From Streptomyces sp. SID12488 (GTDB taxonomy: Bacteria; Actinomycetota; Actinomycetes; Streptomycetales; Streptomycetaceae): a DNA stretch of 64,000 nt. The translations under genes and the position numbers were made by a program. The notes under the pieces were generated by a model. It had not been told where the DNA came from. It did no database searches and saw nothing but the letters and a program-made list of their open reading frames with translations. The stretch is taken from positions 104,911 to 168,910 of the forward strand of contig NZ_JAAGLT010000020.1 in the NCBI RefSeq assembly GCF_010548275.1. Direction: 5' to 3'. Position 1 is the first letter of the stretch, and each line of letters starts with the position of its first letter. Of this stretch, positions 16,262 through 25,346 are shown piece by piece.

Positions 16262-17803
16262 TCACTCGGTTCCTTCCATGGCGTGCACGAGGGCCGACTC
16301 GGTGATGTCCCGGCCGCTGATCTCCCGTGCGATCCGGCCGTCCCGTACCACCAGGACGCGGGTGCACAGCGCGAGCAGGTCCTGTGTGTCGGAGGACGCC
16401 ACGATGACGCCCATGCCCTCGTCGGCCTGGCGCTCTATCAGGTCGTACAGCTGGAGGCGGGTGGCGATGTCCACGCCCGCCGTGGGCTCGCACAGCGTCA
16501 GTACGGGTGGGCGCTGGGCCAGACAGCGGGCCATGACGACCTTCTGCTGGTTGCCGCCGCTGAGCGTGGTGATCCTGGCCCCGCGACCGGCCGTGCGCAC
16601 GCCGACCCGCCGGATCCAGTCCTCCGCCAAAGCGGACTCGCGGCGGCGGCGCAGCCGTCCGGAACGGGCGCGCAGCCGGTCGAGGAGCGGCAGGGTGAGG
16701 TTCTCGCCGACCGAGAAGTCGCCGATCACCCCCTCGCCCGCCCGGTCCGCCGGGACCAGGGGAAGGCCCAGGCCGTGGGCGTCACGCGCCTCGGTCCACC
16801 GCTCCGAGCGTTCCGGCAGCCGCAGCCTGCCGCTGACCCGCCCGGAGTGGGCGCCGCACACCGCGTACGGCACGATCTCGTGGCCAGAGCCGACCAGGCC
16901 CGTGATGCCGAGGCGCTCACCCCTGGCCAGATCGAAGCCGACGCCCCGCAGCGGACCGGCCCACAGGTCGCGGACCTCCAGTACGGGTTCGGCGGCGACA
17001 CCCGAAGGAGGCGCCGGACGGTGGTCGGTCTCCATCTCCTCGCCCGCCATCAGCTCCGCCAGCGTGCGCGGAGTGAGTTCGGAGACCGGGCGGGTGGCGA
17101 TCCGGCGCCCGCCGCGGATCACGGTGACCCGGTCGGCGAGCGCGAAGATCTCGTCCATCCGGTGCGAGACGTACAGCACGCCGGCCCCGGCGTCGCGGAC
17201 CTCCCGCACGATGTCGAACAGCCGGGCCACCTCACCGGGGGGCAGTACGGCGGTCGGCTCGTCGAGCACGAGGACACCGCGCCGGCCCTCCCAGCCCTGG
17301 AGCGCGGCGGCGATGGCCACCACCGTGCGCTGGACGGGAGTAGCCATCGACAGGGGCCGGCGTACGTCGATGCCGAGGCCGAACCGCTCGACGAGGGCGC
17401 GCGTCCGTTTCTCCATCTCGGGCCAGCGGATGTTGCCCAGCGCCGTGCGGGCGAAGCCGTGACTGAGGGCGAGGTTGTCGATGGCACTCAACTCGCCCAC
17501 CAAGCCCAGCTCCTGGTGGACGAAGCGGAGCCGGTCGTGACGGGAGGCCGTGACCTGGCCGAGGTCGAAGGGCTCGCCGTCGAGTTCGGCCACCGCGCCC
17601 GGCTCCGCGTGGTGGTAGCCGGCGAGGATCTTGATCAGGGTGGACTTGCCGGAGCCGTTGGGCCCGATCAGGGCATGGATCTCGCCGGGCGCGACCTCGA
17701 GGTCGACGTCGTCGAGGGCCTGGGTGCCGCCGAATCTCTTCGACAGGGCGGCCACCCGCAGCACCGGACCGGTCCGCACGGTCCCGGTCAACTCAGTCCC
17801 CAC
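16262..17803 (-). CDS. ribose-type ABC transporter, duplicated ATP-binding protein (RbsA/MglA-like)
   Basis: A 513-residue tandem-cassette ATPase. Cassette 1 has Walker A GPNGSGKST (about residue 45) and Walker B LVLDEPTAVLPP. Cassette 2 has a degenerate Walker A GLVGSGHEI, the signature LSGGNQQKVVMARCL and a Walker-B-like region LTLCEPTAGVD. A degenerate second Walker A is normal for RbsA/MglA. The start is GTG 17803, overlapping the binding-protein gene by 16 bases. It energises uptake of a monosaccharide or another small ligand; CUT2-like systems in catabolic islands sometimes carry non-sugar compounds, so the ligand is open. Confidence 0.9.
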   Translation of the reverse strand: MGTELTGTVRTGPVLRVAALSKRFGGTQALDDVDLEVAPGEIHALIGPNGSGKSTLIKILAGYHHAEPGAVAELDGEPFDLGQVTASRHDRLRFVHQELGLVGELSAIDNLALSHGFARTALGNIRWPEMEKRTRALVERFGLGIDVRRPLSMATPVQRTVVAIAAALQGWEGRRGVLVLDEPTAVLPPGEVARLFDIVREVRDAGAGVLYVSHRMDEIFALADRVTVIRGGRRIATRPVSELTPRTLAELMAGEEMETDHRPAPPSGVAAEPVLEVRDLWAGPLRGVGFDLARGERLGITGLVGSGHEIVPYAVCGAHSGRVSGRLRLPERSERWTEARDAHGLGLPLVPADRAGEGVIGDFSVGENLTLPLLDRLRARSGRLRRRRESALAEDWIRRVGVRTAGRGARITTLSGGNQQKVVMARCLAQRPPVLTLCEPTAGVDIATRLQLYDLIERQADEGMGVIVASSDTQDLLALCTRVLVVRDGRIAREISGRDITESALVHAMEGTE

Positions 17804-18930
17804 AGCGCCTTGAACTGCTTCTGGTAGTCCTCGACGATCGGGAAGTCGCCGTCGGCCGAGGGCAGGTTGTCCTTGGTGACGAGCAGGTTGGGCAGGGCCG
17901 CCTGCTGGTCCACGTCCATGGACTGGCCGGTGAAGTGCCGGGCCAGCGCGTCGGCCTGGAGCCACGCCGTCTCGTGCGAGTTCAGCGCCATCGCGCCGTC
18001 GGTGAGACCGCCCTGGATGTACTGGTAGTTCTGTGCGTCCCCGACGTTGACGACGATGCGCTTACCGGTGACACCGGCGGTCTTCAGCGCGGCCGGCACG
18101 CCCACGTTGAGCAGACCCAGCGAGAAGACGACATGGGTCACCTTCGGGTGCGAGCGGAGGTACGACACCACCCGGTCCGGCATGTCCTTGCCCACCGAGG
18201 TGATCGGCACGTCCACGTTGTCCAGCCCACAACCGGTGCACCACTCCTTGTACTTGGCCGCGAAGGCGTCCTTGACGGGTTTGAGGATCGTGTACGCCGG
18301 CAGATCGAAGTACACGGTGTCCGCCTTGGCGCCGCTGTTCGACACCACCCATGAAGCGAGCATCTGGCCCTGGATGCCGACGTCGTCCGGTCCGTTCTTC
18401 AGCAGCGAGATGCCGTCGCCGACCACGTCGTCGGCGTTCGACTGGATGACGGGGATGTCGGCGGCCTTCAGCTGCTCCAGTTGCTTGGCGTAGACGGCAC
18501 GCGGGAAGCCGGAGGCGATGACGGCGTCCGGCTTGTCGCGCAGGGCCTGTTCGTAGGCGGCCTGGACGGACTCCGGGGTGCCCTGGGTGGCGATCTGCTT
18601 CACCTGCCAGCCGAGTTCCCCGGCTGCCTCGGTGAAGAAGTCGGCGAGATCCTTGCAGGACTGGACGCCGCAGAGGATGAAGTCGATCTTCTTGCCCTTG
18701 GGGATCGGCTTGCCGACGGGCTGGGTCACGGAGATCGCGGCCGGGCGCTCGGAGAACGTCGCCAGGGCCGCGCGGGCCGCCGTCAGGCCGGGGGAGCCCG
18801 GCGCCGCCGCCTGCGTCGAGTCGGCGGCGGGGGTGGTACCGCTGCCGCACGCCGCCAGGGTGAGCAGGGAGGTGACAGGGACGATCGCGGTGAGCGCGCG
18901 GCGGACCGCGTGGCGGGGTCTGGAACTCAT
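17788..18930 (-). CDS. ribose-type substrate-binding lipoprotein
   Basis: A 380-residue periplasmic-binding-protein-like lipoprotein. Arg-rich n-region, hydrophobic core and lipobox LTLAAC (Cys about residue 28), then an Ala/Ser/Thr tether. The mature fold is type-1 PBP (GKKIDFILCGVQSC, PDAVIASGFPRA, IPVIQSNADDVV). Start ATG 18930 with GGGAG about 10 nt upstream. First gene of the CUT2 importer operon, divergent from the Rieske oxygenase operon at 19305. That arrangement suggests it imports the oxygenase substrate or a relative (inference). Confidence 0.88.
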   Translation of the reverse strand: MSSRPRHAVRRALTAIVPVTSLLTLAACGSGTTPAADSTQAAAPGSPGLTAARAALATFSERPAAISVTQPVGKPIPKGKKIDFILCGVQSCKDLADFFTEAAGELGWQVKQIATQGTPESVQAAYEQALRDKPDAVIASGFPRAVYAKQLEQLKAADIPVIQSNADDVVGDGISLLKNGPDDVGIQGQMLASWVVSNSGAKADTVYFDLPAYTILKPVKDAFAAKYKEWCTGCGLDNVDVPITSVGKDMPDRVVSYLRSHPKVTHVVFSLGLLNVGVPAALKTAGVTGKRIVVNVGDAQNYQYIQGGLTDGAMALNSHETAWLQADALARHFTGQSMDVDQQAALPNLLVTKDNLPSADGDFPIVEDYQKQFKALWGLS

Positions 18931-19304
18931 CGTTGAGTACTCCCGAGGTGTGCCGCCTGCGCTGCCGAGACCCGCGTCGCTTCCGCGATGCTTCCGCGTT
19001 CGCGGCGGTCGGCTCGGTCAGGCGGACCGATTCTGTGGTGCTCCGGGCGGGAACGCCGCGGGGCTGGGCCGGGACGGAAAGAGGTCGTCCCAGGACGAGA
19101 AACTTTTGAGGCACTACAGCCTCAAGTGGGTCGGAGTGTGACACGCCTCAGTGGGCTTGGGGAGAGGGTCGCCGCAAGAAATTCCATGATTACGCTGGAA
19201 TCTGGTCATGACCTCGGGGGGAGCGGGCTTCGTCACCGGCAGGAGTGTTGCTCCCGGCCGCGACTGGTAACTACACTCACTCTAAAGTTTCTGCCGGAGG
19301 AGAG
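18931..19304. other. 374-bp divergent promoter region
   Basis: Non-coding spacer between the binding-protein gene and the Rieske oxygenase. No protein-like frame. It is locally less GC-rich near 19180-19290 and holds an operator-like 19-mer at 19270-19288. Confidence 0.6.
19270..19288 (+). promoter_or_regulatory. island operator-like motif, copy 1
   Basis: ACTACACTCACTCTAAAGT, 17 bp before the first oxygenase start codon. With the next four bases it matches 17 of 23 positions of the copy at 39612. Fits the consensus AYTRNANWCRCTNKWMAGT shared with 27273, 31741 and 39612. Confidence 0.4.
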
Positions 19305-20714
19305 ATGATGGACGCAACATCGGAGCCGGCCACCGCACGGTGCCCCGGGCCCACCGTCCAGGACTACCTCGACCAGGACAGCCGCCCCGTTCCCCCCGCC
19401 CTGCGGTTCGAGCGGAACGACCACCTGGGCAGCGAGGACATCGACACCGCCCGCTTCACGTCCCGGGAGTGGGCCGAACGCGAGATGCGGCAGGTCTGGC
19501 GGCGCGTGTGGCAGTTCGCCTGCCTGGAGAGCGAGATACCCGAGGTCGGCGACCACGAGGTCTACGAGATCGGTGACGACTCCCTGATCGTCGTCCGCAC
19601 GGCCCCCGACGAGATCCGGGCCTACGTCAACGTCTGTCTGCACCGGGGCCGCAAACTGCGTACGAGCGGCGGCAACGTCGGCGAGTTCCGCTGCTCGTTC
19701 CACGGCTTCGCCTGGAACCTCGACGGCACGATGCAGACCCCGCCCTGCGCCTGGGACTTCCCGCACGTCACCCCGGAGAAGTTCGCCCTCCCCGAGGCCC
19801 AGGTGGCCACTTGGCGCGGGTTCGTCTTCATCAACATGGACCCGTACGCCGAGTCCTTCGACAGCTACCGCGGCACCTTCGACGAGTACTACATCTGGCC
19901 GCTGGAGAACCGCTACAAGTCGCTGCACATCGCCAAGGTGCTGCCCTGCAACTGGAAGGTCGCGCAGGACGCTTTCATCGAGTCCTTCCATGTGATCGCC
20001 ACCCACCCGCAGATGCTGCCGTGGCTCGCCGACGCCAACTCGCAGTACGACGTCATGGCGGACCAGCCGAACTGGAACCGGATGATCAACATCCAGGGCG
20101 CGCCCAGCCCGCACGTGGCGGAATCCGTCACGGAGCAGGACGTCCTGGAGACCTTCTACGACTCACGCGCGTTCTACGCCGCCGCCCAGGGCCGCGACCT
20201 GGTGATGCAGGAGGGCGAGGAACTGCCGGCGGTCCCGCCCGGCGGCACCGCCCGCCAGGTCCTCGCCGAGCGGATGCGCGCACAACTGGCGGCCACCTCG
20301 ACGCAGGACTTCTCGACGACTCCGGACACCGAACTGATGGACGCCATCAACTACTTGCTGTTCCCCAACTTCAACCCCTGGGGCGGCGCGAAGTCGAACA
20401 TCATCTACCGGTTCAAGCCCAACGGCCTCGACCCCGACTCCTGCACCGCCGAGATCATCTTCATGTCGTCCCCGAAGCAGCCCGGCGAGACGCCGCCTCC
20501 GGCGAAGATCCGCTGGGTACCGGAGGACATGCTCTTCGCCGACATCCCCGAACTCGGCGTGCTCGGGCCGGTCTTCGACCAGGACTGCGAGAACCTGCCC
20601 TACGTCCAGCAGGGTCTGAAGGCGATGCGCAAGCCCGGCATCACACTGGCCAACTACCAGGAGAGCCGCATCCGCCACTTCAACCGGACGCTCGACCAGT
20701 GGATGGACAAGTGA
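19305..20714 (+). CDS. Rieske aromatic ring-hydroxylating oxygenase, alpha subunit
   Basis: A 469-residue terminal oxygenase. The Rieske [2Fe-2S] ligands are C111, H113, C130 and H133 (motifs CLHRG and CSFHG). The mononuclear-iron region QDAFIESFHVIATHPQ supplies H229 and H234. It uses electrons from a ferredoxin to hydroxylate an aromatic or alicyclic substrate. ATG at 19305, with an alternative ATG at 19308, behind GGAGGAG. It is first in an operon with a ferredoxin (4-base overlap), a 71-residue protein and an MDR oxidoreductase. No beta subunit gene is seen, so a homo-oligomer of alpha type is likely. Confidence 0.93.
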   Translation: MMDATSEPATARCPGPTVQDYLDQDSRPVPPALRFERNDHLGSEDIDTARFTSREWAEREMRQVWRRVWQFACLESEIPEVGDHEVYEIGDDSLIVVRTAPDEIRAYVNVCLHRGRKLRTSGGNVGEFRCSFHGFAWNLDGTMQTPPCAWDFPHVTPEKFALPEAQVATWRGFVFINMDPYAESFDSYRGTFDEYYIWPLENRYKSLHIAKVLPCNWKVAQDAFIESFHVIATHPQMLPWLADANSQYDVMADQPNWNRMINIQGAPSPHVAESVTEQDVLETFYDSRAFYAAAQGRDLVMQEGEELPAVPPGGTARQVLAERMRAQLAATSTQDFSTTPDTELMDAINYLLFPNFNPWGGAKSNIIYRFKPNGLDPDSCTAEIIFMSSPKQPGETPPPAKIRWVPEDMLFADIPELGVLGPVFDQDCENLPYVQQGLKAMRKPGITLANYQESRIRHFNRTLDQWMDK

Positions 20715-21025
20715 CCCACCGGGTGGCGGTCAGGCCCCTGGGCGAGGAGCTCGAAGTCCTCGACGGAGAGGACCTGTTCACCGCCGCCCAACGGCTCGGC
20801 TACCGCTGGCCCACCGTCTGCGGCGGCAAGGGCACCTGCCGTACCTGCTTCGTCCAGGTGGAGGAGGGCGCCGAGAACTGTTCCCCGGTGGGCCCGCTGG
20901 AACGCGAGGGCATCGAGGCCCTGCGCAGGCCGGTGGACGGCCTGACCCGGCTCGCCTGCCGGCTCAGGGTCGAGGGCCCGGTGACCGTGACCAAGCGCGG
21001 CGTACGCCGCCGAGTGCAGGAGTGA
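20711..21025 (+). CDS. [2Fe-2S] ferredoxin, plant type
   Basis: A 104-residue electron carrier with ligands C37, C43, C46 (CGGKGTCRTC) and distal C83 (LTRLACRL). GTG start at 20711 overlaps the oxygenase stop (GTGA), implying coupled translation. It should deliver electrons to the Rieske oxygenase encoded just upstream; the reductase at 7182-8183 is the nearest candidate donor. Confidence 0.92.
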   Translation: MTHRVAVRPLGEELEVLDGEDLFTAAQRLGYRWPTVCGGKGTCRTCFVQVEEGAENCSPVGPLEREGIEALRRPVDGLTRLACRLRVEGPVTVTKRGVRRRVQE

Positions 21026-21032
21026 GGCCCCC

Positions 21033-21248
21033 GTGCCCAAGCAAGTGATCCACCCGCTCACCGGGCATGTGTACCGGCTCACCGAGGACGGACTGGTCGA
21101 GGTGACCGACCCCGGGACCGGGGCGCAGGGCGTCTTCGACTTCCAGGCCCGGTGGCAGTCGGGCGAACTGCGCCACGCCGACCTCCAGATGGCCGGCTGG
21201 GTCGGCCGCCTCGCCCAGCGGCGTACGCCCCCGCAGCCGGAGCAGTGA
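21033..21248 (+). CDS. small protein of the oxygenase operon (71 aa, function unknown)
   Basis: Starts at GTG 21033, 7 bp after the ferredoxin stop and 4 bp before the next gene. Sequence features: MPKQVIHPLTGHVYRLTEDG, a beta-hairpin-like acidic middle (VEVTDPGTGAQGVFDF), then WQSGELRHADLQMAGWVG with two Trp. No membrane segment, cysteine cluster or known motif. Its tight position in the operon and coding-like composition support a real gene; it may be an oxygenase accessory or small subunit. I do not recognise the family. Confidence 0.7.
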   Translation: MPKQVIHPLTGHVYRLTEDGLVEVTDPGTGAQGVFDFQARWQSGELRHADLQMAGWVGRLAQRRTPPQPEQ

Positions 21249-21252
21249 TCCC

Positions 21253-22289
<1,037 letters not shown>

Positions 22290-22293
<4 letters not shown>

Positions 22294-22342
22294 AACGGCT
22301 GAAGCGGCGCCCCCATCGGGGGCGCCGCTTCAGCCGTTTCAG
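22290..22342. terminator. bidirectional terminator with 25-bp perfect arms
   Basis: Arms 22290-22314 and 22318-22342 are a perfect 25-bp inverted repeat around the 3-nt loop ATC. It overlaps the stop codons of both convergent genes (ending at 22293 on plus and 22339 on minus). Confidence 0.85.
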
Positions 22343-22662
22343 CGCATGGGCCGGGACTCGGCGACCGTGTGGACCTCCAACGAGACGCCCACCCGGGTCA
22401 GCCCGGCCGACGCCGCCCTGAACTCCTTCATGTGCGGGGTGCCGAAGTGCTCGTCGAGGGCCAGTTGCGAGACCCACCGCTCATACACCCTGATACGCCG
22501 CTCGTCGCCGGGGTCCGCCGTCATGGCGTAGTCGAGACAGCCCGGCTCCTCCTCGCGGGTACGGTGCCCCAGTGCGACGAGATGCCCCAGCATCGTGTCG
22601 CGGTCGCCGGGCTCGTAGTCCATCCAGCCGGCGACGATGATTTCCTCAGCCATGGGAGTCAC
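22339..22662 (-). CDS. antibiotic-biosynthesis-monooxygenase (ABM) domain protein
   Basis: A 107-residue ferredoxin-like alpha+beta protein. Motifs: IIVAGWMDYEPGDRDTML, EEPGCLDYAMTADP, RIRVYERWVSQLALDEHF and HMKEF. These are typical of the ABM dimeric barrel family, whose members oxidise quinol-like polyketides or degrade haem, though many are uncharacterised. I favour GTG 22662 (GAGAGG about 7 nt upstream); ATG 22653 is possible. Downstream of the PEP-utilising enzyme on the same strand (71-bp gap). Confidence 0.85.
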   Translation of the reverse strand: MTPMAEEIIVAGWMDYEPGDRDTMLGHLVALGHRTREEEPGCLDYAMTADPGDERRIRVYERWVSQLALDEHFGTPHMKEFRAASAGLTRVGVSLEVHTVAESRPMR

Positions 22663-22733
22663 GCGTTTCCTCTCGCGATCGTGACCGCGGACCCGCCGCT
22701 GACGGGGAAAGCAGCGACGGGCCCGCGGAGTAC

Positions 22734-24470
22734 TCAGCTGCCGAGCGGCACCGGGACACTGTCCACGGTGACCGTGCCCCGCTCGCCGTCGACCGTGATC
22801 ACCATGCCGTCCCGCAGCCGTCGCGTCCCGCTCTCGACGGAGATCACGGCCGGGATGCCCAGCTCACGGCAGACCACCACGGCATGGCTGTTGAGCGCGC
22901 CCACATCCACGACGGCCGCGCCGGCGACCAGGAACAGCGGGGTCCAGGCCGCGTCCGTGATCGGCGCGACCAGCACCTCGCCGGGCTCCAGCGCCTCGCA
23001 CGAGGCCGGGTCGGTGACCACCCGCACCCTGCCGGTGTACGTGCCGTGGCTGCCGCCCACACCGCCGAGCACATCGCCCTCGACGGCCGCCGGGGTGCGT
23101 TCCTCGGCGCGGCGCGGCCAGGTGTCGACCTCGGTCTGCGCGTCCTCGGCGACGAAGAACGGCGGCTCCAGCTCGTACAGGCCCGCGTACTCCTCGAGCC
23201 GCTGTGCGATGACGGGACCGAAGGACTCCGGGGCGGCGACATAGTCGTCGAGTTCGGTGTCCAGCAGCATCATCACGTCCTCGGGCCGGGCGAAGAGCCC
23301 CGCCTCGACCCCGCGGCGACCGAGTTCCCGTACGGCCATGCGGATCTCGTTGACGACGGTGACGCAGTTCGCCTTGGTGCGCTCGCGGGCCGGGATCCAC
23401 ACCTGGGAGGCGTGCATGCCGGCGTCGAACATGGGCTGCGTCTCCTCGGGCAGCGCGGCCCGGATCTCCCGCGCCGTCCGCTCGCGCCCCTCGGTCAGCC
23501 GTGTCCGGCGGGCGGCCGGGGAGTCGTCGTCGGCGCTGTGCCGGATCCGGTCGACCAGGGCCAGCGCCTGGACGGGCGCCGCCTCCCAGGACAGCGCGTG
23601 GATGTCCCACTCGTTGGGGCCGCGGTCGCCGGACTCCGCGAGGAACTCCTCGAAGGAATCACGGAACGCCTTCAGGTCCCCGGTCGCGGCGTCGAGCGCC
23701 TCCTCCACCGCGGCCGTGCCACGGTCGAACAGCGCGGTCAGCTCGGCCGAGGCCGACACCTGGCGGGACAGCGTCCACAGCCCCGTCGAGGGCGAGGCGG
23801 AGTCGACGTCGCCGAGACCGCCGATCAGGTCGAGCATGGCGCCGGGGCGGTCCACGCTCGCGCACAGCGGGCCCAGGATCGCCGGTCCGACGGACGCGGG
23901 CAGTGACGACTCGACGTGCCGCTGGAAGGTCGTCTCGACCTCGTCCAGCAACGACCTTGCGTACGCCACCAGTTCGGCGTCGGACAGCGCTGTCAGGTCG
24001 GGGCGCGAGTGGCGCAGGGCGCGCAACCGGACCCGGTCCGCGTCGGCCTCCGGGAAGCCGGCCTGGCCGAGCATCCGCCCGAGCGTCGCGCCCGCCTTGC
24101 CGGTCAGCTCCTCGTCCTGGTCGTCAGGGTGCGCCACGTACACCGGTGTGTCGGAGCGCTGACCGACGAAGGCCGCGTCGATCTGGTCCGCCGTCTGGCC
24201 CATGCGGATGCCGAACAGCCGCATGTGGGACAGGTTCAGATAGAAGTGGCCGCCGAACATGCCGACGAACGGCGGCCGTGGGCCGGCCACCTCCTCCTCG
24301 CGGTAGATGCCGAACCCGACGAAGCCGTTGCGCCAGCCCTGCAGGCCGCGCCCCCAGACCAGCGTCCAGCCCAGCGGGCTGGCGGGGTCCGGCAGGGTCT
24401 CGCCCGCGTTGGCCCGGGTGTAGTGCGGCAGCCGCTCACTGCGCTGCCAGTCCGTGATCCAGCTCTTCAT
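22734..24470 (-). CDS. PEP-utilising-enzyme mobile-domain protein without ATP-grasp domain
   Basis: A 578-residue protein. The C-terminal about 110 residues form the swivelling phosphohistidine domain of PEP synthase, PPDK and rifampin phosphotransferase: GRVRVVTDPASCEALEPGEVLVAP, then the phosphohistidine site LNSHAVVVCRELGIPAV with H529. The N-terminal about 450 residues are helical and resemble the substrate-binding middle region of such phosphotransferases; no ATP-grasp motif is visible. It would therefore need a partner to be phosphorylated, as with the separate subunits of phenylphosphate synthase (family knowledge). It sits in the second Rieske operon (oxygenase, SDR, this gene, ABM), so phosphorylation of a pathway intermediate is conceivable but unproven. 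Confidence 0.78.
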   Translation of the reverse strand: MKSWITDWQRSERLPHYTRANAGETLPDPASPLGWTLVWGRGLQGWRNGFVGFGIYREEEVAGPRPPFVGMFGGHFYLNLSHMRLFGIRMGQTADQIDAAFVGQRSDTPVYVAHPDDQDEELTGKAGATLGRMLGQAGFPEADADRVRLRALRHSRPDLTALSDAELVAYARSLLDEVETTFQRHVESSLPASVGPAILGPLCASVDRPGAMLDLIGGLGDVDSASPSTGLWTLSRQVSASAELTALFDRGTAAVEEALDAATGDLKAFRDSFEEFLAESGDRGPNEWDIHALSWEAAPVQALALVDRIRHSADDDSPAARRTRLTEGRERTAREIRAALPEETQPMFDAGMHASQVWIPARERTKANCVTVVNEIRMAVRELGRRGVEAGLFARPEDVMMLLDTELDDYVAAPESFGPVIAQRLEEYAGLYELEPPFFVAEDAQTEVDTWPRRAEERTPAAVEGDVLGGVGGSHGTYTGRVRVVTDPASCEALEPGEVLVAPITDAAWTPLFLVAGAAVVDVGALNSHAVVVCRELGIPAVISVESGTRRLRDGMVITVDGERGTVTVDSVPVPLGS

Positions 24471-24525
24471 GACCGAGGTCTCCCGCCGTCCGTACCCGCG
24501 CCTGGCCCGTCTGCCGCTGCCCCGC

Positions 24526-25317
24526 CTACCACTGTGCCGTACCGCCGTCGACGCTGATCAGCGTGCCGGTGATACCCGAGCCCGCCTCGCTCGCGAGCAG
24601 CGAGGCGACCGCCGCGACCTGCTCCACCGTGGTGATCTGCTTGGTGGCGGCATGCTCGGCGAACCGGCCCAGCCACTCCTCGTACGAGATGCCCTCGGCC
24701 TCCGCCGCGGCGGGGCCCGCGGCCCGCATGAGGTCGGTGTCGACGGCGCCGGGGCAGATGGCGTTGCAGGTGATGCCCTGGGTGCCGTACTCGAAGGCGG
24801 TCGCCTTGGTCAGGCCGTGGATGGCGTGCTTGTTGGTGATGTAGTGGCTGATCGCGGGCTTGTTGGCCTGTTTGCCCTCCACCGACGAGATGTTGATGAT
24901 GCGGCCCCAGCCGCCCTCCAGCATCTTCGGCAGTGCCCGGCGGGTGCCGTAGAAGTAGCCGTTGATGTTCAGGTTGAGGGCGTCGTGCCACGCCTCGTCG
25001 CTGAGCTGGTGGATCGGGGCGAAGCCGGAGCTGCCGCCCACGTTGTTGACCCAGATGTCGAGCCTGCCGAAGCGCTCGGCGGCGAAGTCGGCGAGGCCCT
25101 CGATGTCCTCCTGGCTGTTCGCGTCGCAGGGGTGGAAGACGGCCCGGTCCCCGGCGCCCATCTCCTCCAGGGCCTGCTTGCCCTTGACCTCGCTGCGGCC
25201 GCTGACCACGACCGTCGCGCCGTCGGTCAGGAAGGCCTCGGCGATGGCGCGGCCGATACTGCGCGTGCTGCCCGTGATCACCGCGACACGTCCGTCGAGG
25301 CTGCCCGTAGCCACCAT
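24526..25317 (-). CDS. short-chain dehydrogenase/reductase
   Basis: A 263-residue SDR from ATG 25317 (GGGAG 7 nt upstream). An alternative GTG at 25350 overlaps the oxygenase stop (GTGA) and would add 11 residues. The cofactor motif reads TGSTRSIG (residues about 15-22, Ser replacing Gly as in some family members), with NNVGG, the catalytic ISSVEGKQANKPAISHYITNK (Ser, Tyr, Lys present) and a terminal SVDGGTAQW. Immediately downstream of the Rieske oxygenase, so it probably oxidises the dihydrodiol or alcohol that the oxygenase forms. Full length. Confidence 0.9.
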   Translation of the reverse strand: MVATGSLDGRVAVITGSTRSIGRAIAEAFLTDGATVVVSGRSEVKGKQALEEMGAGDRAVFHPCDANSQEDIEGLADFAAERFGRLDIWVNNVGGSSGFAPIHQLSDEAWHDALNLNINGYFYGTRRALPKMLEGGWGRIINISSVEGKQANKPAISHYITNKHAIHGLTKATAFEYGTQGITCNAICPGAVDTDLMRAAGPAAAEAEGISYEEWLGRFAEHAATKQITTVEQVAAVASLLASEAGSGITGTLISVDGGTAQW

Positions 25318-25346
25318 GGTGTTCTCCCGCGAGTCTTGTTGGTTGC

